Source of the DNA: Cohnella phaseoli | GTDB lineage: Bacteria; Bacillota; Bacilli; Paenibacillales; Paenibacillaceae | DNA length: 64,000 bases | NCBI RefSeq assembly: GCF_003386235.1 | Contig: NZ_QRDZ01000004.1 | Span: 1-64,000 of the forward strand | Reading direction: 5' to 3' | In this document: positions 1 through 6,562 of the stretch, in pieces | Layout: each line of letters opens with the position of its first letter | How positions within the stretch are numbered: position 1 is the first letter of the stretch | The notes under the pieces: model-generated | The model's database searches: none | What the model was told of the DNA's origin: nothing | What the model saw: only the letters and a program-made list of their open reading frames with translations | Program-made: the position numbers and the translations under genes

Positions 1-130
1 GAATGGGTCATGAGTCTAGATGACCGGTCAAAATTCTTCTGGCCGAGAAAGAACGTGAAATAAAGAGCATAACTGCGACATGAGTCGGTTTGATATGGAA
101 GACTCCGGAATTAGGGGGTCGCACCGATAA

Positions 131-200
131 GGCGGAATAACCGCTTTAATTTACCTGAAAATGGAGGGATGCAGGAAATAGGGCGGAATATCCGCTTTAA
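131..200. repeat. Pair of 19-bp direct repeats in the leading intergenic region
   Basis: GGCGGAATAWCCGCTTTAA occurs at 131-149 and again at 182-200, 51 bp apart, differing at one base. Each copy is itself partly palindromic (GCGG / CCGC). The rest of bases 1-339 holds no convincing gene. The repeats could be a regulator site or a small dispersed repeat; nothing in the window decides which. Confidence 0.45.
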
Positions 201-246
201 AAAACTGCTCCTGTCGACCCAATTCCATGAAAAAGGTCGAGTTTTG

Positions 247-275
247 TTTACATTAGGAGCGAAATCATGTATCCT
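247..275 (+). promoter_or_regulatory. Candidate sigma-A promoter for the lipoprotein gene
   Basis: TTTACA at 247-252 is followed after 17 bp by TATCCT at 270-275, about 65 bp before the start codon at 340. The -10 match is only moderate. Confidence 0.35.
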
Positions 276-339
276 TGTCGATAATGTCTGAATAAGGCAT
301 ATATTTCCTAGAGTGGGATAGAGAGAGGTATGGGGAGAA

Positions 340-1047
340 ATGAAAAAATCATCTGCTAATCTATTGAAAACGTCGTTGTTTCTGGCTATTCTAGCGTTGG
401 CGCTAAGCGCTTGCGGAGGCAAGGGAGATAAGAACGATGCTTCTCCGTCGGCATCGCCATCCGCATCCGCAACATCGTCCGAATCGCCATCGGCTTCGCC
501 TTCCGAGTCGCCATCCGCATCTCCGTCGGCAAGTCCGTCCGAATCGCCGTCCGCTGAAGCAAGCCAACCGGCGGCTGAAGGCGTTCCGGCAGGCTACAAA
601 TTGTTTGAAGATAAAACTTTCGGCACGACTATTCACTATCCGGAAGATTGGACGCTGCAAGAAAATCTGGTCGGTATCGCGATTTTTCTCGCTCCGCTGG
701 AGGGAGCGGATGATAAATTCGCTGAAAACGTCGGCTTCATCATCGAGGACTTGGGCGGTCAAGCGGTTTCCGCAGCCGATTACTTGGAAGTCACCAAACA
801 GCAGCTTCCTAACATGCTAGAAGACTTCGAAATCGTAGAAGAAGGCGCTGCGCCTGCGGAAGAAGGTATCGACGGCTCGTATATTATATATAAAGGCGCT
901 CAAGGCGGCAACGAGCTGAGCTGGCTCCAGACGATAGAGGTAAGCGACGGTAAAGCTTACATCATGACTTACACGGCCAGCCGCGACAGCTTTGATAAAT
1001 ATCTCGATCAAGTCGGAGTAATCGCCGATTCTTGGACTGTACACTAA
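340..1047 (+). CDS. Exported lipoprotein with Ser/Pro/Ala-rich linker
   Basis: 235 aa. The N-terminus is a lipoprotein signal: a charged MKKSS start, a hydrophobic stretch and the lipobox LALSAC with the lipidated Cys near residue 25. A low-complexity linker of SPSA/SPSE repeats (about residues 34-75) tethers a C-terminal globular domain. That domain begins with a YKLFEDKTFGTTIHYPEDW-type segment, typical of the PsbP/DcrB-like fold seen in many surface lipoproteins. GGGGAGA lies just upstream of the ATG and a terminator follows the stop. It should sit on the outer face of the membrane; its ligand is unknown. It is not part of the adjacent tail locus by orientation or content. Confidence 0.8.
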   Translation: MKKSSANLLKTSLFLAILALALSACGGKGDKNDASPSASPSASATSSESPSASPSESPSASPSASPSESPSAEASQPAAEGVPAGYKLFEDKTFGTTIHYPEDWTLQENLVGIAIFLAPLEGADDKFAENVGFIIEDLGGQAVSAADYLEVTKQQLPNMLEDFEIVEEGAAPAEEGIDGSYIIYKGAQGGNELSWLQTIEVSDGKAYIMTYTASRDSFDKYLDQVGVIADSWTVH

Positions 1048-1077
1048 AACGAAACGTTCTATTATAAGTATAACGCT

Positions 1078-1106
1078 AGCGCGGCCCTCAACGGGTCGCG
1101 CTTTTT
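1078..1106. terminator. Rho-independent terminator after the lipoprotein gene
   Basis: AGCGCGGCCC (1078-1087), loop TCAAC, GGGTCGCGCT (1093-1102, one G-T pair), then a T run to 1106. It overlaps the last codons of the convergent ImmA-type gene. Confidence 0.85.
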
Positions 1107-1639
1107 CCGTAGGCGTACAGGTTGGCCTGCGTTTCCAGCTTGATCGCTTCCTCCCACAAAATAGCCGCGAATGTGCGTCTTTGCAACTGCTCCAGCCGCT
1201 TGCGGGCCAATTCGAACGTAACGCCAAAGTGCAGAGCGATCGTCTCCGCAGCTTCGTCAATTCTAGCCGGAAGCTTCAATTTTCGCAGCATGAAGAAAGG
1301 GATGGCGGCGTATAAGACGAAACGGTTAGCCTCGGCCTCCTGGCCTTCGCAGAACAGCTTGGGCATCACGGTCTGATTGCCCGCATGACGAAGAATATGG
1401 CACAGCTCGTGCAGAAAGTCCTCCCATTGGGCTTCCCTGCCCAATCTGCGGTCGACCAAAATCGATCTCATCCCCATGTAATCGAGCGCCCGACTCGTAT
1501 CGTTCATGAAGTGAACCCACACGTCCAGTCGCGAAGCGACCTCCTCGACGTTAAGCTGGGAAGGCGTCAAGATTCCCGATCTGATCCACAAATGCTCGAC
1601 CCATTGCTCGAACGGAGTCGTTCGGTAATAGTTGTACAT
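1088..1639 (-). CDS. immA: ImmA/IrrE-family zinc metallopeptidase
   Basis: 183 aa. The zinc-binding motif HELCHILRH (HExxH) is clear, with a following acidic helix EGQEAEANRF that supplies the third ligand, as in ImmA of ICEBs1 and related phage antirepressors. In that family the peptidase cleaves its partner Cro/CI repressor after DNA damage. Here the partner is the divergently controlled repressor gene immediately upstream on the same strand (1718-2110), so the pair probably forms the induction switch of the tailocin. The ATG at 1639 gives MYNYYRTTPFEQW. The 3' end runs into the lipoprotein terminator. Confidence 0.9.
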   Translation of the reverse strand: MYNYYRTTPFEQWVEHLWIRSGILTPSQLNVEEVASRLDVWVHFMNDTSRALDYMGMRSILVDRRLGREAQWEDFLHELCHILRHAGNQTVMPKLFCEGQEAEANRFVLYAAIPFFMLRKLKLPARIDEAAETIALHFGVTFELARKRLEQLQRRTFAAILWEEAIKLETQANLYAYGKSATR

Positions 1640-1717
1640 GGCTATACCTCGTCTTTTTGCGAATGTATGTTCGTGTGTAAGGCGAAAAGAAAAGCCCGTT
1701 AGGGCGGTGGTTGATGG

Positions 1718-2110
1718 CTAATTTTGCGGATCTCCGGGCTTGCGGCCCTTCTCTTTCTCCATAATAAACTCCCAGAAGCGTCTCATCTCTTCCTTGCGTT
1801 CCTCGGGAGCGTTCAAATAATCCTTAAAAAATACGCCATGCTCCGGGTTGCTGATAAACTCCTCGAACGCCGGATATTCACGGGGCGCGCGGACCGCATC
1901 GATCGCAGCGTTATCGGTGCGTCCGAGCAAATAATCGGTCGTCGTGCGGTAATATTCCGCGAAGCGCGCAAGCATATCCGGGTCCGGCTTGCGATCATCG
2001 GATTCGTAACGGGAAAGTTGGACGTTGCTGATGCCGAGTCCTCGGGCCGCATCCAATTGCGTCTTGCCCAGCTTCTCCCGGCGTTCTCGAAGGCGATTAC
2101 CAAGTGTCAT
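1718..2110 (-). CDS. Cro/CI-type repressor of the tail locus
   Basis: 130 aa. The N-terminal XRE helix-turn-helix covers about residues 4-60 (RLRERREKLGKTQLDAARGLGIS, then NVQLSRYESDDRKP). A short acidic and charged C-terminal tail probably mediates oligomerisation or cleavage. It resembles the PBSX repressor Xre in size and position. The gene reads leftward with immA behind it, and its promoter region contains four palindromic operator copies shared with the rightward promoter. The inferred role is to keep the tail genes silent until the neighbouring peptidase inactivates it. Confidence 0.9.
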   Translation of the reverse strand: MTLGNRLRERREKLGKTQLDAARGLGISNVQLSRYESDDRKPDPDMLARFAEYYRTTTDYLLGRTDNAAIDAVRAPREYPAFEEFISNPEHGVFFKDYLNAPEERKEEMRRFWEFIMEKEKGRKPGDPQN

Positions 2111-2142
2111 CCCGATCTTCCTTCTTCAATTAGGTTAACTTT

Positions 2143-2171
2143 ATTATATCATCTATTTCCAAAATGGTAAA
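2143..2171 (-). promoter_or_regulatory. Leftward promoter of the repressor-immA operon
   Basis: On the minus strand TTTACC (2171-2166) is followed by a 17-bp spacer and TATAAT (2148-2143). The -35 hexamer is the right arm of operator O1, so repressor binding there would be autoregulatory. Confidence 0.75.
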
Positions 2172-2351
2172 CAGATTGGTTTACCAAAATGGCAAATATA
2201 AGATTGACATTGCCTTAATGGTAAATTATGATGGTTACATCTCCTTTAATACGAACATAAGTTCCTATTAATTAGAAATGGGGAGAAGAAAGATACAATT
2301 GGAAGCGACAGTTAGAAGTTCTTTATCTTTTTAGTTTACCAATTTGGCAAA
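2154..2351. promoter_or_regulatory. Four-copy operator array for the XRE repressor
   Basis: The palindrome TTTRCC-N5-GGYAAA recurs at about 2155-2171 (ATTTCC AAAAT GGTAAA, one mismatch), 2180-2196 (TTTACC AAAAT GGCAAA), 2209-2225 (ATTGCC TTAAT GGTAAA) and 2335-2351 (TTTACC AATTT GGCAAA). O1 covers the leftward -35, O3 fills the space between the rightward -35 and -10, and O4 sits 20 bp before the activator gene. The arrangement is that of a lysogeny-type switch. Confidence 0.85.
2204..2232 (+). promoter_or_regulatory. Rightward promoter of the tailocin locus
   Basis: TTGACA (2204-2209), 17-bp spacer, TATGAT (2227-2232). The spacer contains operator O3, so repressor and RNA polymerase binding would be mutually exclusive. 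It drives the sigma-like gene at 2372. Confidence 0.85.
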
Positions 2352-2371
2352 ATTATAAAGGGAGTGATTCT

Positions 2372-2938
2372 ATGAAAAGCAACCGTATTACGAATCTTGG
2401 AGCGGCGACTTTGGAGAATTACGTAGAGACGAGGCGCCAACTGCTTCGCCAAGCGGACGAGCTGACCGTGCGCATTGCACGAATGGAGCCAATTCGGACG
2501 ATGGACGAGATGAACGCGCTGCTGGATTTGGATCGGGATCGCGGTTTAGTAATGGAAATGATCGCGAGCTGCTCCTATGTAATCGAGTGGCTGGAGACGG
2601 GAAGAAGGCCGGGCAACCGGCGGGGCATCGAAAGGCGGTCCGGCGCCCAGCGCGAAGTGCCGACCGATCCGGCCCGTCTGCCCTCCGCTTCATTATGGGA
2701 GAGAGCGGAGGCGGAGCGTCCCTCCGACGAGGCCGAGCGATTTCGCCTCGAAGCCGCCCTTCGAGGACTGACCGAACGCGAGCGCAGCTGCTACACCTTA
2801 GCCCGCGGTGAAACCTTCTCCCATTCGGAGATCGCCGCGATGCTGAACATCAGCAAATCGAGCGTCGGCACCTACATCATCCGCGCTCAACGCAAGGTCG
2901 ACGGCAACATCGGCAGCATCCACATTCTCGTCGGATAG
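2372..2938 (+). CDS. Sigma-70 region-4 type activator (Xpf-like)
   Basis: 188 aa. The C-terminal 60 residues are a sigma region-4 helix-turn-helix (LTERERSCYTLARGETFSHS, then EIAAMLNISKSSVGTYIIRA). The N-terminal half is helical and charged, and no region 2 is evident. In PBSX the protein Xpf has this form and position and switches on the late operon. The same job is inferred here: made from the repressed promoter at 2204 and activating the tail genes from 3006 onward. GGGAG precedes the ATG. No canonical sigma-A promoter is obvious in the 67 bp before the tail genes, which fits activation by a dedicated factor. Confidence 0.8.
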   Translation: MKSNRITNLGAATLENYVETRRQLLRQADELTVRIARMEPIRTMDEMNALLDLDRDRGLVMEMIASCSYVIEWLETGRRPGNRRGIERRSGAQREVPTDPARLPSASLWERAEAERPSDEAERFRLEAALRGLTERERSCYTLARGETFSHSEIAAMLNISKSSVGTYIIRAQRKVDGNIGSIHILVG

Positions 2939-3005
2939 AAAGCTTGTCGTACGATTGCCACCTATAGATGAGAGGAACATTTTGAAAGACCAGGAGGTTG
3001 AAAAC

Positions 3006-3050
3006 ATGGCCATGATCTCATCTTTCGACAGCCGTGAGGTACTCACATGA
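3006..3050 (+). CDS. 14-codon leader peptide coupled to the next tail gene
   Basis: ATG at 3006 lies 8 bp after a perfect AGGAGG (2992-2997) and encodes MAMISSFDSREVLT. It stops with the TGA of an ATGA overlap at 3047-3050 that is also the next gene's start. The ribosome site is much stronger than anything in front of 3047. The short reading frame therefore probably serves to couple translation, or is the remnant of a deleted gene such as the PBSX capsid-side genes. Confidence 0.4.
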   Translation: MAMISSFDSREVLT

Positions 3051-3892
3051 GGGCCGGCATTCGAGAGCGGCTGAGTCAGCAGATTCCAACCATCGGAGGG
3101 CGCATCTACGAAGCCCACGAATCGGCGGCGACCTTGGACAAGCCTTACATTCTTCTCATCCAAGGAACCGAGTCGACGGATACCGACTGGACGGGATACA
3201 GCGCTTTGTTCGAATGCTGGCCGAGCGTTTCGCAACAGTCCGATTTTGCCGATGTGGACGAGCTGGCGAATCTGATTGTTGAAGCGTTGGACGGGCAGGC
3301 TCTTGTCGATCCCGTATCGCAGGCCGAGTTCACATGCCGCTATGAAGGCACAGTCGGCGCGGATAAGGTTGATGCCGATCGGGATGTAATCACTCGGGGG
3401 CTTCGGTTCTTGGTAATCGGAGCCCGAGCCGCCGAGGAGACCGTGCAGGACGATTGGTTGGACGCTTTGTGCGACTGGACGCTAAGTACGCTGGGAGAGC
3501 CAGAATGGCAGGCGTACGGCAACCAGTGGCCGGCGAACTATACGCGTCCTTCCGTCCTCTGGAGATGGGATAGCTTCGAGACGGTTGCGGGCTCCAGGGT
3601 TTCTACGGTAGAAGTGCGCAAGAAAGCGATCGGGCACGTGGTTGGTCGATCGCTGAACGAGCAGACGACGACGGTCGCCTCCCTAACGCAAAGCTTGAGC
3701 GAGGCTGTAAAAATTCCGCTTAATCCGCTTGAGCGCCGGTTCTTGACCGTAAGCGCGCCGAACGTCGATCTGACGCGGGATGCGGTGACCGAGGGGCAGA
3801 TTTACGCCACCTTCTCGCGCAAAATCGAACGCTATGCCGAACAAGGCCCGCTGATGCGGGAAGTCAGGATTCAGCCGAATCCAAATTCATAA
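3047..3892 (+). CDS. Putative tail completion / neck-side protein
   Basis: 281 aa, no family recognised with certainty. By position, just before the YqzN-like and sheath genes, it occupies the slot of the PBSX tail-completion genes (XkdI/XkdJ region). It is soluble, rich in Asp and Glu, with no signal peptide or membrane segment, and has a C-terminal stretch TFSRKIERYAEQGPLMREV. It overlaps the 14-codon leader by ATGA and is followed 16 bp later by the next small gene, so it is firmly in the operon. A tail-terminator role is inference. Confidence 0.55.
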   Translation: MRAGIRERLSQQIPTIGGRIYEAHESAATLDKPYILLIQGTESTDTDWTGYSALFECWPSVSQQSDFADVDELANLIVEALDGQALVDPVSQAEFTCRYEGTVGADKVDADRDVITRGLRFLVIGARAAEETVQDDWLDALCDWTLSTLGEPEWQAYGNQWPANYTRPSVLWRWDSFETVAGSRVSTVEVRKKAIGHVVGRSLNEQTTTVASLTQSLSEAVKIPLNPLERRFLTVSAPNVDLTRDAVTEGQIYATFSRKIERYAEQGPLMREVRIQPNPNS

Positions 3893-3908
3893 ACGAGGTG
3901 GTACACAG

Positions 3909-4094
3909 ATGGCAAACAAGAAGAACCCCGAGGCGGTTTATTCCCGGGACGAACTGATTCATCATGCAGTCGAGCTGTTTCAGGCTAAGCCTGAGGCTGT
4001 AATCGGGGCGCTGCACTCTGCAGGCAAAAACGAATTTACCGTCGACGAAGCGAGACGCTTGGTCGGACAATTTCTGAAAGGGAAGGTGCTGTAA
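3909..4094 (+). CDS. YqzN/YkzM-like small tail protein
   Basis: 61 aa. The protein is a compact helical domain (YSRDELIHHAVELFQAKPEA, ending EARRLVGQFLKGKVL). It matches in size and location the small YqzN/YkzM proteins found directly before the sheath gene in the skin and PBSX elements of Bacillus. Function in that family is not established. It has a good GAGGTGG ribosome site and ends 1 bp before the sheath start. Confidence 0.7.
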   Translation: MANKKNPEAVYSRDELIHHAVELFQAKPEAVIGALHSAGKNEFTVDEARRLVGQFLKGKVL

Positions 4095-4095
4095 C

Positions 4096-5544
4096 ATGGC
4101 GGGAGGAACTTGGAGCGCGACGGACAAACCGGTATTGCCGGGATTTTATATGACTTTTCAAGCTGCTGCGGCAGCTGCGATTCAACCGGGGGCAAGGGGG
4201 ACGGCCATCGTTCCGGTGAGGGCGCATTGGGGCCCGGCGAATGAATTTGTGGAGATTTCCAGCGAGGCCGATGCTGCGAAGGCATTCACGCGATCGGAGT
4301 CGGACGGCGCAACTGCGTATCGTACCATTCGATTGGCTCTGCTCGGCGGAGCGAAGAAGATCATCGCTTATCGTTTGGCGGCAAGCAGTGCGGTTGCATC
4401 TGCACTGACTTTGGCCGATACGGCTGGAACCCCTGCGAATGTGCTGAAGCTGACGGCGAAGTATTCGGGCGCTCGGGGCAACGACTTCAAGGTAACCGTT
4501 CAAGCGAATGCGGTCGATGCTGCGAAAAAGGATCTTAAGCTGTTTGAAGGAACGACGCTTCTGCGCACGTTTACATTTGACGGCGATTCGATTCAAGCGG
4601 CGGCGGACGCCATTAATGGCGATTCCGGCAACCTGTGGGTCGTAGCCGAGAAGCTGGCCGAGGGTAGCGGTACGCTCGCTAACGTCTCTGGCGTTTCTCT
4701 GAGTGGCGGCGACTCCGGCATTTCCGGCGTGTCGAATGCTGACTATTTGGATGCGCTGGCCGCTTTTGAGACTCGTGAGTTTAATGTGATCGCGCTAGAT
4801 GGCGTATCCGACGCCTCTCTTCACGCCAGCGTTGCGGCTTGGGTAAGCCGATTGCGCAATGAAGGCAAAGGCATTGTTGCGGTTCTCGGCGGCACTGCGG
4901 CGGACGATACGGCGGCGGATGCAGTCGCGAAAGCAATCGCTCGCAGCGCTTCGCTGAACCATGAAGGAATCGTAAATGTCGGTACGGGCGCCAAGCTTGG
5001 CGACACAGCATACAGTTCCGCTCAAATTGCCGCATATGTTGCCGGCTTGATTGCAGGCCAGGGCTTGAGCCAATCTACCACTTATGCGCCGTCTCCGTTC
5101 GAGGACGTTACTCGTCGCTGGACGCGGGCGGAGCAGGAGCAAGCGGTTCGCGGCGGCGTTTTCTTGCTTGTACATGACGGACGTCTCGTTAAAGCGCTCC
5201 GGGGAATCAACAGTCTCGTTACGCTGCGCGAGGGCCAGAACCATCCGTGGAAAAAAATCCGTACGATTCGCGTCATGGACAGCATCAACTCCGACTTGCA
5301 GCGTACGGCCGAGGATTCCTACATCGGTAAGGTGAACAACACCGAGGAAGGCCGTCTGGCGCTGATCAGCGCTTGTAAGCAATACATGCAGTCGCTGGCG
5401 CAAGCCGGCGTCATTGAATCCGATGGTTACGACGTATACGTCGATCCGGAGTTTACTCCGGAGCCGGACCAGGTTTTCCTGAAATGGGAAGCTCGTCTGA
5501 CCGACGTTATGGAACAAATTTTCAGCACGTTTATCGTGCGATAA
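4096..5544 (+). CDS. xkdK: Contractile tail sheath protein (XkdK-like)
   Basis: 482 aa, close to the 466 aa of B. subtilis XkdK. The start MAGGTWSATDKPVLPGFYMTF is the usual sheath N-terminus. The C-terminal part (TEEGRLALISACKQYMQSLAQ, and later FLKWEARLTDVMEQIFSTFIV) is the conserved sheath C-domain that interlocks subunits. This protein makes the outer contractile cylinder that drives the tube into the target. Its presence makes the particle R-type (contractile) rather than a flexible F-type. The tube gene follows 15 bp later. Confidence 0.93.
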   Translation: MAGGTWSATDKPVLPGFYMTFQAAAAAAIQPGARGTAIVPVRAHWGPANEFVEISSEADAAKAFTRSESDGATAYRTIRLALLGGAKKIIAYRLAASSAVASALTLADTAGTPANVLKLTAKYSGARGNDFKVTVQANAVDAAKKDLKLFEGTTLLRTFTFDGDSIQAAADAINGDSGNLWVVAEKLAEGSGTLANVSGVSLSGGDSGISGVSNADYLDALAAFETREFNVIALDGVSDASLHASVAAWVSRLRNEGKGIVAVLGGTAADDTAADAVAKAIARSASLNHEGIVNVGTGAKLGDTAYSSAQIAAYVAGLIAGQGLSQSTTYAPSPFEDVTRRWTRAEQEQAVRGGVFLLVHDGRLVKALRGINSLVTLREGQNHPWKKIRTIRVMDSINSDLQRTAEDSYIGKVNNTEEGRLALISACKQYMQSLAQAGVIESDGYDVYVDPEFTPEPDQVFLKWEARLTDVMEQIFSTFIVR

Positions 5545-5559
5545 GGGGGAACGAGGAAC

Positions 5560-5967
5560 ATGATGGATCCGACAAGAGCGATTTTGGGTACGTACGGGCA
5601 AGTGTTTATCGACGGGGTGTGGCAGACGAACATCAACAAGCTGGAAGCCTCCGTCGAGGTGGAGAAGCGCGAGCTGAAGCTGGCGGGACAGGAATGGACC
5701 GTTCATAAGCTCGGCACGAAGAAGGGCACGGGGACGATGAGTGGTTATAAGCTGACCAGCGATATGATCAGCCGCGGCTTCGTGAAGTTTAACATCATTA
5801 ACAAGCTGTCCGATCCGGAGTCTTACGGCTTCGAGCGCATCGAGCTGATCAACTGCGTTCCTGACAAAATTCAACTGGCGAACTGGACGGCCGGCGAGGA
5901 AGTGACGGAGGAGACTGCGTTCACCTTCGAAGGATATCGTCTGCTTGATCCGATCGTAGCCAATTAA
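5560..5967 (+). CDS. xkdM: Tail tube protein (XkdM-like)
   Basis: 135 aa, compared with 147 for XkdM. It opens MMDPTRAILGTYGQVFIDGVW and contains the family core segments VEKRELKLAGQEWTVHKLGT and KGTGTMSGYKLTSDMI. It forms the inner tube inside the sheath. It is directly downstream of the sheath gene, as in PBSX and most contractile injection systems. Confidence 0.9.
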   Translation: MMDPTRAILGTYGQVFIDGVWQTNINKLEASVEVEKRELKLAGQEWTVHKLGTKKGTGTMSGYKLTSDMISRGFVKFNIINKLSDPESYGFERIELINCVPDKIQLANWTAGEEVTEETAFTFEGYRLLDPIVAN

Positions 5968-5986
5968 GAAGAGGAGGAACGAAAAC

Positions 5987-6391
5987 ATGTCTTTCGAACA
6001 ATTGACGGAAGAACAGATTTTGCAGCGCCTTCTGGGCGCAGATACGCTTCCTGAACGTGCCGTTCGCTTGGAGCGGCTGGACATTCCGGTTAAGCTGCGT
6101 GGCCTGACAGGCAAACAAGTGTTCAGCATTCGCGAACGCTGCACGGAGCGCAAGGAGAAGCGGGGGCAGACGATTGAGCGTTTGGACGAGGAATTGTTTA
6201 ACGTATCGTTGATCGCCGCTTCGACCATTTCCCCGAACTGGGGTAATCCGCAGCTGCTGGCCAAGTTTTCTGCCAGCGGACCGGAAGAAGTGATCAAGCG
6301 TATTTTGCTGGCCGGCGAAATGTCCGCGCTCGGCGACGTCGTGCTTGATCTGTCCGGCTTCAATACAGAGCTGGAAGACGTAAAAAACTAA
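5987..6391 (+). CDS. xkdN: Tail assembly chaperone (XkdN-like)
   Basis: 134 aa, matching the XkdN/TAC family: an acidic N-terminal helix, then LDIPVKLRGLTGKQVFSIRE and a C-terminal part ending in ELEDVKN. It keeps the tape measure soluble while the tube polymerises around it. Its last sense codons read gta aaa aac before TAA, a slippery heptamer that allows -1 frameshifting into the 6388-6558 frame, as with lambda G and GT. Confidence 0.88.
   Translation: MSFEQLTEEQILQRLLGADTLPERAVRLERLDIPVKLRGLTGKQVFSIRERCTERKEKRGQTIERLDEELFNVSLIAASTISPNWGNPQLLAKFSASGPEEVIKRILLAGEMSALGDVVLDLSGFNTELEDVKN
6382..6388 (+). promoter_or_regulatory. Candidate -1 programmed frameshift site A_AAA_AAC
   Basis: The heptamer AAAAAAC is correctly phased (X_XXY_YYZ) on the last two sense codons of the chaperone gene. 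The -1 frame then reads LIRSGALAGMIHALWVRHH without a stop to 6558. This is the position and sequence type used for the long chaperone form in many tailed phages. Confidence 0.75.
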
Positions 6392-6558
6392 TCCGATCCG
6401 GGGCGCTCGCCGGCATGATTCATGCGTTGTGGGTTCGCCACCACCTGCGCCCCGGACAGTTCTGGAACCTGCCTCGCGGCGAGCAGCTGTTCCTAATGGC
6501 CAGCATGGAGCTGGAGTGGGAAGCGGAAAGAGCGATGTCGGCGAAGGAAGGAGGATGA
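6388..6558 (+). CDS. Frameshift extension of the tail chaperone (GT-like)
   Basis: In the -1 frame from the slippery site this region adds 56 residues to the chaperone, giving a predicted 190-aa long form. The stretch GQFWNLPRGEQLFLMASMELEWE is typical of the second part of tail chaperones that recruits the tape measure. An internal ATG at 6415 would also give a free 47-aa protein, but it has no good ribosome site. The tape-measure start follows 5 bp after the stop with GGAGG inside the extension's end. Confidence 0.75.
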   Translation, partial: LIRSGALAGMIHALWVRHHLRPGQFWNLPRGEQLFLMASMELEWEAERAMSAKEGG

Positions 6559-6562
6559 TGGA

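Noticed and set aside
4795..6363. 522-codon open frame on the minus strand
   Set aside because: It is antisense to sheath, tube and chaperone genes that match PBSX in order and length; it has no ribosome site or recognisable domain.
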